The notes under the pieces were generated by a model. That model ran no database searches, was not told where the DNA came from, and saw nothing but the letters and a program-made list of their open reading frames with translations. The translations under genes and the position numbers were made by a program. From Oxyruncus cristatus (taxonomy: Eukaryota > Chordata > Aves > Passeriformes > Cotingidae): a stretch of DNA of 64,000 bases. Below are positions 24,113-35,800 of the stretch, piece after piece. Numbering within the stretch: position 1 is the first letter of the stretch; every line of letters starts with the position of its first letter. Where the stretch lies: assembly GCA_013399855.1 (NCBI GenBank), contig VXAY01004090.1:833380-897379 (forward strand), written 5' to 3'.

Positions 24113-25455
24113 ACACCAGGTGAGCAGGACTTTTTTCAAGGTTGACTGTTGACCTCAATTCGGGTAAAAGAAATTTCTCAGTCTTTCTTATTACACCTCA
24201 GAAAAGCTAAGTGAGTTTTTTCACCCTTTCTTTTACTCATGATGAAGGCGGAGGAAGCAGGATTTTGTGATAGAAAAGACTAGTAATCAATTCTTCACCC
24301 TAATCTCAGAAGTCAGGTTGCTGAAAAAGCAGTGTTGTATCAAGAAGAGTGTTGCAGACAAGTTTGAAAAAATGTGTCTCTTAAAAAAACACTGTGAGCA
24401 ACTTTTCCATTTTCACTGGGAGGACAGAAAGCAGAAAGAAGTCACCAGGTGCAATCACAGGTAGTTCACAACAGCTTCTGCCACCATCAAAGCAAAAATG
24501 ATAGGTCATTAGACACTCAGAGTAGAAAGATCCTGTTTTGGTGACAGCTGCTCTGTTGTGTAATGTGCTGAGGAAGATGCCATTAAGTGTAATTAAACAG
24601 AAAACCTAAAACATAAGGACAGAGACCTTTTTTCTTCTCAAGATGAAAACCCTCTGTGTACATACAAAATTATCACCCGTCACAACCGTCCTCTCTTTTT
24701 TCTCTCAGGAAAACAGACAGATGTCCAACTGGCAGGGAGTAGGAAGAGTGTTACAGTCTCAATTTGCTTCACGTTACCTCTTTCTAATCCCATTTGTGCA
24801 CTTTCCCATCAATTTCTGCTTTGTGTTGGTTTCCCTCTTTCCCAGGCTGCTGCTTCTTCTCCCCATGCTTCCTACGAATTTGTTTCTACCTTCTCCTAAA
24901 AAATGATTCTGCCATGCCTATCTGGCTGTTTTGTCTGTATCATACTCCTTTATCTCCCATATATTCTTCCCATTCCCTGTTTTTTTTAGACCTAGCTTCT
25001 GGACACTTGTTCCCTAATATTGGATCTAGTTCCTTAGCTTCTCTGATCACTGAAGAGGTCGGATTCCTTAGATCACTAGTGCTAACCAGAGCAGGGGCCA
25101 GACAATTTCTTTTAGGTATTCAGACACTTTCCTCTATTCCCTGAGATCCCTGTTTTGCTTGATGTTCTAGTACTACTGATCTCCTTCTGGTGCCTCTCTT
25201 GCTGGCAGCGTTTTCTGGTACCTGACGTTCCTGGTGCCACTGGCTGCACTGCCTACAGATCTGCTCTAAGATGCACTCCAATGGAGTCCTCTACTTCCTC
25301 CCAAACAGAGGCATCCTGGCTGGCTTGTCTGTCCTCCAATGTTCACTTGCAGACCTACAGGTATTTTTTGGTAAAAAAGAGCCTAAAGAAGCATTTGATC
25401 ATACAAGGAGAGGATGGTGTGTTGCAGTCAGTAATGTAACCCAGCTTCCAAAATT
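24113..25455. other. Unique sequence with an exon-like block
   Basis: No repeat is recognised. Overlapping frames of 87-116 codons (24643-24906, 24794-25144) are Leu/Phe/Pro-rich because the strand is pyrimidine-rich there. A candidate exon lies at 25209-25360. Confidence 0.5.
25209..25360 (+). other. Candidate 152-nt exon-like block (speculative)
   Basis: A pyrimidine-rich stretch ending CTTGCTGGCAG (25208) precedes 152 nt that are open in the frame starting RFLVPDVPGATG. A donor CAG/GTATTT follows at 25361. The block is more GC-rich than its surroundings. A second open frame overlaps it, and the peptide is unrecognised, so coding status is unproven. Confidence 0.18.
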
Positions 25456-25960
25456 GAGAACAAGCCAGTCTTGTGCCTCAGCAGCAAAAGGGGCCAATAG
25501 CATCCTGGGCTATATGAGGAACATGGTCAGGAACAGAGCCCACAAATCCAAGTAAATGATTATCCCCCACTTGGTACTTGCTAGACCACATCAAGACACT
25601 GCATTCATCTTTGTGCTTCCCAGTAAAAGAAAACTGTCGATAAACAGTGGCAAGTTCAGGAGAGGGCTACCGGAATGCTCAGGGACTGGGGCATTTACCC
25701 AGTAGGGAAAGGCTGATAGAATGGGGCTTGACCATTCTGTAGAAGAAATGGCTTCTGGATCACCTAACAGCAGCCCCCCAGTGCCTACAGGGAGATCATT
25801 AAGGAAACAGGTTCTTCACTGTGGTGGATGATGGGGTACTGAGAGACAACAGGCATAATTGACACGAGGCGTTCAGAATTGGATATAAATAGAAATTTTT
25901 GCATGTTGTGCCACAGAACAAGGGCCCAGAAGCATTGTGGGACCTCAGATGGACCAATCA
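25456..25960 (+). mobile_element. Old CR1 LINE, 5'-truncated, plus orientation
   Basis: The translation keeps CASAAKGANSILGYMRNMV, matching the CR1 ORF2 segment before the C-terminal IRGLE region. The DNA then follows an older CR1 class: GCAAGTTCAGGAGAGGGCTACC, CAGCAGCCCCCCAGTGCCTAC, GGGAGATCATTAAGGAAACAG and GAGACAACAGGCATAA. The right boundary is vague. No 3' tail is recognisable. Confidence 0.85.
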
Positions 25961-26993
25961 AAGCCCTTTGTGACAGTTTTAAGATGGAAAAATGGTAGTC
26001 TTAGACTTACAGGTTGTTGTATGAGGATAAAGTATTTCTTATGTGCTGCATTTCTCCTAAAGACCTATTCACTCGAGATAGTGCAGATGAATCTTCATTT
26101 CTTTTCTTCCACCAGAGTGGAAACCATGCCTCTGGAAAATGTTGTAGTCAACATATACAGTGCAGTGTGATATTGAGTAGTATGTTTGAGGGAAAATTTT
26201 AAGTAGTTTGCAGCATAAAATATTACATGAAACTTTTCTGGTTACTAGAGCAGGGACCAAAACTGGATGTTTTCCCACCTTATAATGAGCTTAATTACCA
26301 GTTTAGATATTCAGAGCTCTATTGACACCTTGCACAAAGCAAAGAATTGGTACCTTCTCACTCTCCTGTCCTGCTGCATTGGAAAACTAGAATAAAAAAA
26401 TTACTTTACTGAGTCTGGGCTAGTTCCCAGATAGATAAGTAAAGAGGACAGACTATCTCCAAGTCTCTTGATCTGTTGCTGCCTTCTCTCCACCTCCTTC
26501 TGCTCTGCTCTTGTTGCAAACACAGCTTCTCTGGCTCAGTGACCAGTAGAACAAAACAAAACATTCTTTCAAAATATAAACAAACCCAAATAATTTGCTA
26601 AAATCTGGCTATTTTGTTAATACAGATTTTTTCCCAGGTTTTCTTTTTGGTAAAGTTTGACTCACATCTTTTTCCATGGGTCAAAACAAATGAAAACTCT
26701 TTTCATGGCCCTAATTCAAACATTTTATTTGAGAATTTTTTGAAACATTTCTATTTTGAAATTTCTGGAAACAAAAATCTGTTTTGAATTTAGGACAATG
26801 ATGGGAATATTCTGGCAATTGGTAATCTTTAAAAAAAGAAAAAAAAACCCCGTGAGATAGATAAAATCAGAGGCCTTCTGTTAAGATGTCTTTCCTTCAG
26901 GGAACTGACATTTTTTTCAATAAATGTGCTTCGTTAAACCCAGCAAAAGCAGATCACCAAAACCTTCAGTAAGTGTTCATGCATTTTTTTGTA
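25961..26993. other. Unique noncoding sequence
   Basis: AT-rich, with no recognised repeat or gene. A short A-rich run lies near 26831-26848. Confidence 0.6.
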
Positions 26994-27296
26994 GATTCAC
27001 CCAATAATTTAGGTTTGAAAGGATCTCCAGAGGTCATCTACTCTAACCCCTGCACAAAACAGGACCAGTTAGTGAAGGTTGTTCAGAGGCTTGTCCAATT
27101 GACTTTTGAGTATCTCCAAGGACAGAGACTGGAAAACCTCTCTGAGAATCTGTTACGTTATCTGACCTTATTCTTGGTGAATAAAAAATAATCTTGCTAT
27201 ATAACCAGAATTTCTCATGATTCAGGTTGTGTGCATTACTTGTAATTTCATTGTGTGTTCCCAAGAAGAGTTTATCTTGATCTACACCCTCTCTGA
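26994..27296 (-). mobile_element. Old CR1 LINE 3' part, minus orientation
   Basis: The reverse complement of an old CR1 3' region is still legible: AATTTAGGTTTGAAAGGATC, AGAGGTCATCTACTCTAACC, CTCCAAGGACAGAGACTGG, AACCTCTCTGAGAATCTG, and further right a decayed AAGAAGAGTTTATCTTGATC. Divergence is high and scattered, so it is an old copy. Confidence 0.85.
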
Positions 27297-28830
27297 AGAC
27301 AGATTTGTGCATGTTAATATTTGTTGCTTGTCTACTGGCTTGTCTTTTTTCACAAGCACACAATAGACAGTTCAGTGTGGTTTTTTGGTCTTTTTTTTTT
27401 CTGTTCCTTTTTTTAAGTGCAACAGCCTGCAGTTTTTGTAATTATCTTAGTTCTATTCACTTTCACATGTGGATTCAGGTTAAAACCTCTTTTCACCACC
27501 ATTTCTAAATTATGAAGCAATCACTTGCAGCTCTCTAACACAGTTCACTTCTATCTCTGACCTCCACAGAGAGCAGCTCTGAACTTAGTTCTTTTTTTTA
27601 CTTCAGAGGGGTCCTCATCAATACTGACTTGCAATACTTTGAAATCAAAGGATGGGGATAAAGCATTCCTGTCAGTATTGGTCATTCCATTACAAATTCT
27701 TCACGGCTTAAAGATATCTTGCTTAGAAATAGAATGTGTCATTCACTTTACATGTCATTTGATTTCAACCTCTTTGTGTAACATTCATGCATTCTCCTGA
27801 TCACTGAAGTCCTAATACTTCCCTGTATACATCTAAAGAGATCATTCTTTCCTTTTTGGACAAAGGAAATCAGACTTGTGGCAATATCAGTTAGAATAGT
27901 CAGCTTGCATAATGGAACATTTACTTAAAGCCTGACTTGCATATTAGTGAGTATGTAAATAAAAATCTGTCTTAAGCAAACAATTTTGTGGTCGGCAGGA
28001 AAAATATTGTCTTCCTGTCTGTCAGGTCAATGGATTCCCACAGTGCTACTATTTTACAACCTATAAGACCTAAATTTCTCACTAGTTAGGATTGTGGATG
28101 GGTTATATTTTACTCATCTTACATCATCAACTCAACATTTTTTAATTCTTTAGCATCAGGTCTGTGCTGTTTCCCTCTATAGTCAACGGAAATGGGTAGA
28201 TTATCCAAAGTCAATACTTATCCTAGGATGGAATGAATCACCTTTAATACTTTTACACTGTAGGCAGAGTCACAATGGCCTAATTTAGACCAGGTGCTGT
28301 TGCTGACAAAAGTTATGAGAGATTCTACCTCTACTGCCATGTTCTCTGTTAACCAGTGTGTGTCTAGTTTTGCCTATCACTTTTCTCCAGTTTTGAGCCC
28401 ATGTGTGCTATTAGAACTTAAAAATAACAACAAGTCATGACAATCCAATTACAAAAACCTTTGGAAAAACATCTGTAGTTTTGAAGTACAAAAAAACATT
28501 GCCAGCTTTCTTCCTGTGGGAAGCTGAGGTAAAATCTGTTGGGGGACAGCTGTAGAGAGCCCCACATGCCCTCTCTCACTCCCCCAACAAGTTTATGCAA
28601 GGAAAAAAAGCCCCTGTTTCAAAGTAGATGCGATCTGCTTTTACCATGCAGAAATCTTTTAGGCATTTTCCACACATAGCTGCAAAGCTTGTCCCCCTAC
28701 GTAGATAGATTGTTGAATAGTAATAAGCACATATTTGAAATTCAGGCTCCAGCCTGCAGTGCTAGTGGTTGCTCCCTGATATCAAACATCTTCTCTTGCC
28801 TGGTTACCTCATCCCGAAATCAACAATATG

Positions 28831-28868
28831 CTTTTCTTTTTTTTTTTTTCTTTTTTTTTCTTTTTTTT
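28831..28868. repeat. T-rich low-complexity run
   Basis: Long T-runs are broken by single C bases. This is a simple sequence with no attached retroposon body in either orientation. Confidence 0.85.
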
Positions 28869-31800
28869 AAAGCATATATAGAAACACAGAAATAATACTT
28901 CCAAGGAAAGATGGTCATGCAGGGGAACTCAATCAGCTTGCATATGTTTGCATTTTAAACTATTAAAAGCAGCTCTGCAACTAAGAACTAAAAAGCTGAA
29001 TATGCCTGGCTCTTCCTCCCCCAGAAACTGCTGGAGACAAGCTTACAACTGTGACTAAGCTAATATCCAAGCAAAGTGGATGCAAAGATTTGAGAAGAGT
29101 CTTGGTCTCACACCGGCTGGACCATAATGCTGGAGTGCCAGAAAGTTCACTCAGTAGCCAGGATCAGTAAAATCAATCCTGTGCTCTTCTCCCACAGTCC
29201 ATTCCTAACTGAGTGCTTGTGTAACTAGAAAGTAAGCAAGCTCCCAAGGTAGAGTATTGCTTAAAATCCTAATGGAGAGGTGGCATCTTTCCTGTCATTT
29301 TATTATGGGTTAACTAAACAGCAGCAGAAGTTCTTCTGGTATTAATGCACTGAATGAGACCTCTCAGGGTTTTAGTTGCCTGCTTGGGCTCACTGGGGAC
29401 TTTGACCCACTCGTCTGAGCTATCTTTTGGGATATCTACCTTTTTCTTTGGGATTTGTTTTTAATGCATAGATGATACAGCCTTTTCTTGTACAGGACTG
29501 TAGGGTCTAAGCCCAGATACCCTGTTCTGAGGATGGTGTGCATAATTGAGCAGGTAAAATTATAGGAAATTGTTTTTCTGAAAACACAAGCAGATAATAG
29601 TTTAATATTTTCAAATAATCAGGTTTCTTTGCCAAAGTGGAGTTAGACTTGAGTTAATTTTTGTTTCTCATACCACTTCATTTATACAGCTCGTACCTTT
29701 TTTTTTCACTTTATTTCCCCACAGGGCGCACACATAAAACATTTACATTAAAAAAAAAACAAACCTGTTGTTACTTTATTAACATCAAATTCACTTCCAC
29801 AGAACCTACTTAAAATTCTGCCCAGAATACTGCTTCACAATTCATGGACATCTCAACCATACCTTAAGCAGAGTAAAAATAGTGAAACAGCAATATTTTT
29901 TAGATATAATGAAAATATGTAGGTAGTGGTAGTAATTCAAGCTTTCTTGCTAATAATATAGTTCCAAAGCTACTGCCTCTCTTGGAGCCATTACTATTCA
30001 AACAACGTTGTGCAGTACTATTCATTTTGAATAACATAAATTTTGAATTGCAATTGTATGAGGAATTATTTCAAACTCAATTCTGTTTGTGCTGCAAACC
30101 TGGTATTTTTTTAGGTATGTGGATAAAAATGTGTACATGTATAGAAGAAATGGAGCAATTTTCAAAGGACTAGTGCATTAGCCTCACCACCTGAGAGTCA
30201 CCTCTCAGATGAACATAGTCTGGAGCCAAAGAACAGAGCGTGCTCTTAAAAAAAATCATTAAATGACCGTTCTGTCCCACCAGTGTCTCTGCATTGGCCT
30301 GAAATTTTAGCAAGAGAACTCCAAAATAATTCCTTAAGTTAGTAACAAAAAGCATCTCCTACTTTCCTTAACAAGGGAAAGGAAAGACAAAACGCTTCCA
30401 GTCAGCAGCAAAACACCTTTGATTTCCTGTATGTATTATGCTGTAATAAACTTGCTTGAATATTCTTCAAAAATAAAGTACTCAATAAAATTTACTTTCA
30501 GTAAATAGCATATTTCTGGTCAGAGTGAAAAAAGTAACAGGTTTGGATAAATATTGCCTCATGCACAATGACAGCCATGCTGCATCCTCAGTAACAGTTA
30601 GTATCAGGCAATGCTTTTCCAAGTGTTAAGGATGCCAAAACAGGGCTGTAATGTTATTTTTCATCACAGTTCAAGAGTCTTAGGAAGAACTGCTTTTATT
30701 TCTCTACAAATTCCCATTGGAGAAATTCATCTAATGTATTTTCCCCAAATAAAATGCTTGATCTTTCACTTAGTGAATTTTATGGCTGTAGGAACAAGAC
30801 ACAACTTTAACCAGAGTCAGGATGAACACTGCCTCATGCTAGCACTCAGTATATCCTCAGGCAATACAGTGTGAAATCAGAACATATGAACCCAAGTCTA
30901 GTTGCATTTGTATTGTCCAGGGACTAACTCCAATTTTCTTGTTATCATTTTCTTTTTGACTAACAATCCACAGCAAACTGCAGGCAGCGATTCAAAGCAA
31001 CAGCAGGATGGTCATCTTCAGGTGCGTTTTAATGGCTCACACTGAAATTCTGCTGTCAATATATTTTTACCTTCAGACTTTTCTTTTCTTTCTTTTTTTT
31101 TTTTTTCCTTGCAGAGATACAAAAGTAATGCTCACTAATAAGCAGACAACCAGATGTCCTCTATTGCTAGGTCTGTACTTCACCTATTTCATTAGCCCGT
31201 ATGCCAGACCGAGCTGATTATTGAAACAGCAGTATTGAGTAGCAACATGGGGTGGGACACCAGAGCTCCAGGCTGTAACCAAGAGCCACCATGATAACAC
31301 AGCAGCAGACACACTTTTTACTGTATCCTGTTCCCTTCATCTAATACACAGTTAAGACCCAAAGGGCAGAGTCTGGGACATTTGAATGGAAGAAATTTAA
31401 GAGAACAGCATTAAAAAAAAAACCCCAAAAAACAGACGAGAAGTGGTATGTGTTTTTTCCCATGTACCAAAGAAGTCAAACATTGCCAAACTGAAATCTT
31501 CAGTGTCCCGTCCCAACTCTTTCCCCCCTCTGGCTTTCTCCCTGGTAGGGTGGTTGTGAGGAGAAGACAATGCCTTGATTCTGTGTGAACAATGCTCAGC
31601 AATAACAAAAAGATTCCTGAATTATCAATACTGTTTTCAGCACAAACCCAAAACCCACAGTAGCTACTACAAAGAAAATTACCTATCCCAGTCAACACCA
31701 GCACTCTGTCAGATTTTCCCAGTGCCTTCAGGTCTCCTGGCTCCCAGCCTTGTGGGTTTTTTTGCTGTGCCATAATCAATCTTGTTACTCCATATGCAGA

Positions 31801-32872
31801 AATGATGGCAATTTAAAAGGAGTTTTAAGTCCTTTTCCAGCATTTTCTGTTGGAAACTGAGGCTTCACCCGACCTTACAGGTAACCCCTTTGCATGATTT
31901 TGCACGATTTTGCACATCTTCCAGATAGTCCTGTCATAGATAAATTTATGACATTTGTCAGTCTGTATCACCAGGTGATTTTGGTGCTGAATAGCTTTAG
32001 CATGTTAAAGTCCTACAGCAAGAATGAGAAATGTCTGAATATTATGAAGGGAGAAAGAAAAGAAGTGAAAGAATCTCTTCAAAAAGACTACCTGCTCCTT
32101 TTGGGGAGTCTTAACTACTATATTCTACAGTTCTGTTGTTGAACAGATAAAGATGATGCAGAGGTCACTAGGATTTCTACTTTCAACTTGCCCTTCAAAA
32201 GACTGGACTGAAAAAGGTTTTCTCCTATTGTATTCAAATAGGTTGGGATATCAGTCTTGCCAAGCACTTCCTATCAACCCAACTGATAATGCATCACATC
32301 ATTATCATTCATTAGGGGCAGTGAGTAATAAAAAAGTGAATAAATGCATTCCATCTGCAAATCTAAAAGCCTGTGAAGCCAGAGGTCCTACTGATACATC
32401 AGTGCTTGAAGATAAATACTTTGGTTTAAAACGTCTGATTACGGACCTAAGTTACTTCTCTCTGAAAGCAGTGCAAGAAATATACGTAGAAAAGATCAAG
32501 AGTGCTGTACTTCCATCATTAAAGTGGAGAATGAAAGTGTCATAAGAGATTTTTCCACCTCTGGCTCTCAATGGAGGTTGGATGGATCTGCAGGAGACAA
32601 CCGAACTGGTATTAGGAAAACAGTCGTGCAGTAAAACAGGCTCTAAGCCTTTGTCTCTTGTTTAGCCAAGACTCAGAAAGGCTCCTCAGGAAACCATTTT
32701 GTCTATTCCTTTGATTCAGTGAAGACTGGCAATGTTACGTCACTCTAGATAAAATTTCCGTCTTCTATTTTGAAAGAATTTCAATGGCAAAACCACCTCT
32801 AGCACCACTGCAGTTTGCTCTTACACACAGTATTTCCCATTAGAATGAGTTTACAAGTGCCTGATCTGAGTG

Positions 32873-32889
32873 TTTTTTTTTTTTTTTTT
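32873..32889. repeat. 17-base T homopolymer
   Basis: Uninterrupted T-run in unique sequence. No retroposon is recognised next to it on either strand. Confidence 0.85.
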
Positions 32890-35800
32890 CCTAATTTAAA
32901 ACTATACTTACTTGTTGAGTGTAAGAATTTATGTGAAGAGACTTTAGGATGGGGGTGTTGAGAGAAGGCTTTTATTCTTACCAAGAGCTTGTAATGATCT
33001 CATCTTTGCTCTGGCCTTGAGATCCTTATTTTTCCTTTCTGTGATTTCCCTGTTCTCCCACAGTATTTTCAGCTTCTTCCTGAACCCAGCATTTTGTCTC
33101 CGATAGTTGCCTCACATCTCCTCAGACATCTCCCTCTAAGACCTCTATGTCTTATTGAAAGTATCTGTGTCTAATATCTTATCTACCCATCTGATCTTCT
33201 CTGACTTCTCATTTCTAGAAGTCTTTTAACCCACGTACCTGCTCACTTCTTGTAGTACTTTCACTTCCAGAAACTCTTCCTCTGGAGATGAGAAAGGGTT
33301 TCTGCTTAAGTGTCCAAACTCAGTGAGTAGGCTTTAGTGGAACTGATCCAGACAGAGTTCTTATCTATGTTTTGTACTGATAATTAATTTACTAGAGATG
33401 GATAAGAAAGAAAGCATAGTACCATGTAATTGTGACTGTATGCTGCAAATAATCAATTAATATTCAGATACAGAATCTACCATATAAGGTTTGAAGACAG
33501 TTTTTTCTTCGCTCGTATTTTGGTATAGCTAAGGTCCCGTACATAAACTGAATCAACTTGTTCAGCTATTGCATGTGAGTTAAAATAAACTGACCTAAGA
33601 AAACAGCATCTGTTCCTTGTCACTCATCTTAGGTAGCTCTTGGAGAAGAACATGACATGGACTCCTTGTGGTCTTGTGACACCAGACAGTGCAAACTCTG
33701 TAAAGTCTTGTTCCCTGAGGCAGTCTTTAACAACTCTCTGCTGCTTCTATGAAACTTAAGTCAGTTTGCAAGTGGAATTAGGCTGCAAACCTGGATGCCA
33801 ATCATTGCTGAGGAGAAAAAATGGGTTAAATTGGGAAGTTAAATCCCTCACAATGAATAATTCACCCTAGACTGGTCTTCTAACCTCTTTCTATCAGTGG
33901 TTATTCATGCATACATTGTGTGTATTATTTACACCTCTGTTTTGGACTGTATGATAATCAAATCATGCTTACAAATTATGCTGTAGCATATTACAGTACC
34001 TGGCACTTGGTATGGGATCAAGAGTTGACATCAATTTCATTTAAGTTGGGACTTGCACCAAACACTTCATAAGTCTCTATATAAAGTGCTGGGAAGGTGA
34101 GTTCTGTTATTGCTATTATTACTATGCTGCTACACTAACACTTTCTATGTGAAACAGAGATCTGGACTCCATGAGCCTAAACATTCTCTATGAAAGGTGA
34201 CTCTCACAAATTGCTGAAGTTTAAAAGACAAGGGATACTGGAGAACAGATTTCTGTGTCCTGACCAGTGTCACAGTGGCAAGAAGCAAATACAGCTCTCC
34301 CTGCTCCCTTCTGTTTTTGCAATCTGGGAAATTATGGCACTTAGGTCATGCTTTGCAGGGACATTGTTCTGTATCACTGCTTCCTGTTGTGGAAGCCTTG
34401 CCTGAGCTTTGCAACACTCAAGTCTTGCCTTTGGCTTTACAGGATGCTTTGGAGAATCTGAGGAGTGAAGATAGGCTCCTTCCATGCCCAGGGGTAAAGT
34501 GATGGGCTTGACCTTACTGAATAGAGGCCAGATTTAGTTGCCTAATGTTAGCATCTGGTGTCATTTTGCTGCCCTGGGGAATTCTGCCTTATCTCCAGCT
34601 GTTAATCCAGAAGGGAAGAGGTCATGAGTCTTCTCTGCCAACCCTGTGTAGATGTCACAGGTACCCTAGAGCAACTAAAAGGACACTGGACACCTCCTCA
34701 TGGCAACTGAATGTAACCCTTATTAACCATCGATGGCAATGAGAATATGGACACCTTGTACACATTCAAATACTCATCTAAATCCAAACTTTATAGTCCA
34801 GCTGAGGTTCAGGCCCCTCTCCACTGGCTACACAGGGAATAAAGGTGCATTTCTTAGGTTGTTTGTGTCATTCTGGTATGATAGACACCCATAATTTGGT
34901 TGAACATTACACACAAATTAGTTGTCTATGGTGGTGAGTACATAGCTTGTTTTGTCTCAAAGTGGTTCTCTTCCTAGTCATCAGTGTTAAATAATGGATG
35001 GGAGGAAGAAAACAGGAGAAGCTGATCTAAATGTTAAATATATCTTTAATAGCTGACTTTCACAAGTCCTTTATCTCAGATTGTTTCGTCCATTAGCACC
35101 TGCAAGTAGTTGATTAAATGAGACAGACGTGCCAGATTCATCAACACTGACAATTTTTTTTTTAATTGTATGTACCTACCAAAAAGAGATTGCTGCCATT
35201 TGTTATGAAAACGTTCCTAAATGCACCTCCTAGGAGCAAAAATAACTTTGTTTTTTTTATGCTCAATAGTTTCTCTTGCCCTTGATAGCATGATCGACAA
35301 ATTAACAGTGATCTCATAATTTATTCCTGCAATGTTCATTTTATTTATAATCCAAAAGCAATTAAATTCTCTTTTATACCACACTGTCCTGGTGACAGAT
35401 GTGTGGTTACCACTCAGACATTTGATGGCTGACATAAATCATCCTGCGATCAAAGTGTCTGTTGACTTGAGAGTCTGAATTTGCAGCAGATGCCTCCACA
35501 TACAGAGTGACAAGAAAATTCTTCATGGGAGTCTCATTTCAGTTAAGCACCTTGTTTCACTCTGACTTTGCAATCTGACAGCCCGGTTATTTTATGACAG
35601 CCAGGAGTCTTCAAATGTATATTTACAAAACTACCAAATATGTCACTTTGTCACTTATACCAAATAATACCTTTGATAGAAAAGAAGTACATTAAAATTT
35701 ATAGGGGCACAGGGCTAAAGGAGCAGGAATAGATAGTGAGTTTAACAATTTGACAAATTTATCCCCAAATGTTGGAGGAACGGCAGGATCCTTTTTTTAT

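Noticed and set aside
31411..31779. 122-codon minus-strand frame
   Set aside because: No recognisable homology or gene structure around it.
32153..32545. 130-codon plus-strand frame
   Set aside because: No recognisable domain, no splice or promoter context, and other frames are open nearby. Treated as a chance frame.
34060..34100. TCTATATAAAGTGCTGG as a TATA-type promoter
   Set aside because: No CpG island, no downstream open frame and AT-rich surroundings. TATA-like strings are expected by chance.
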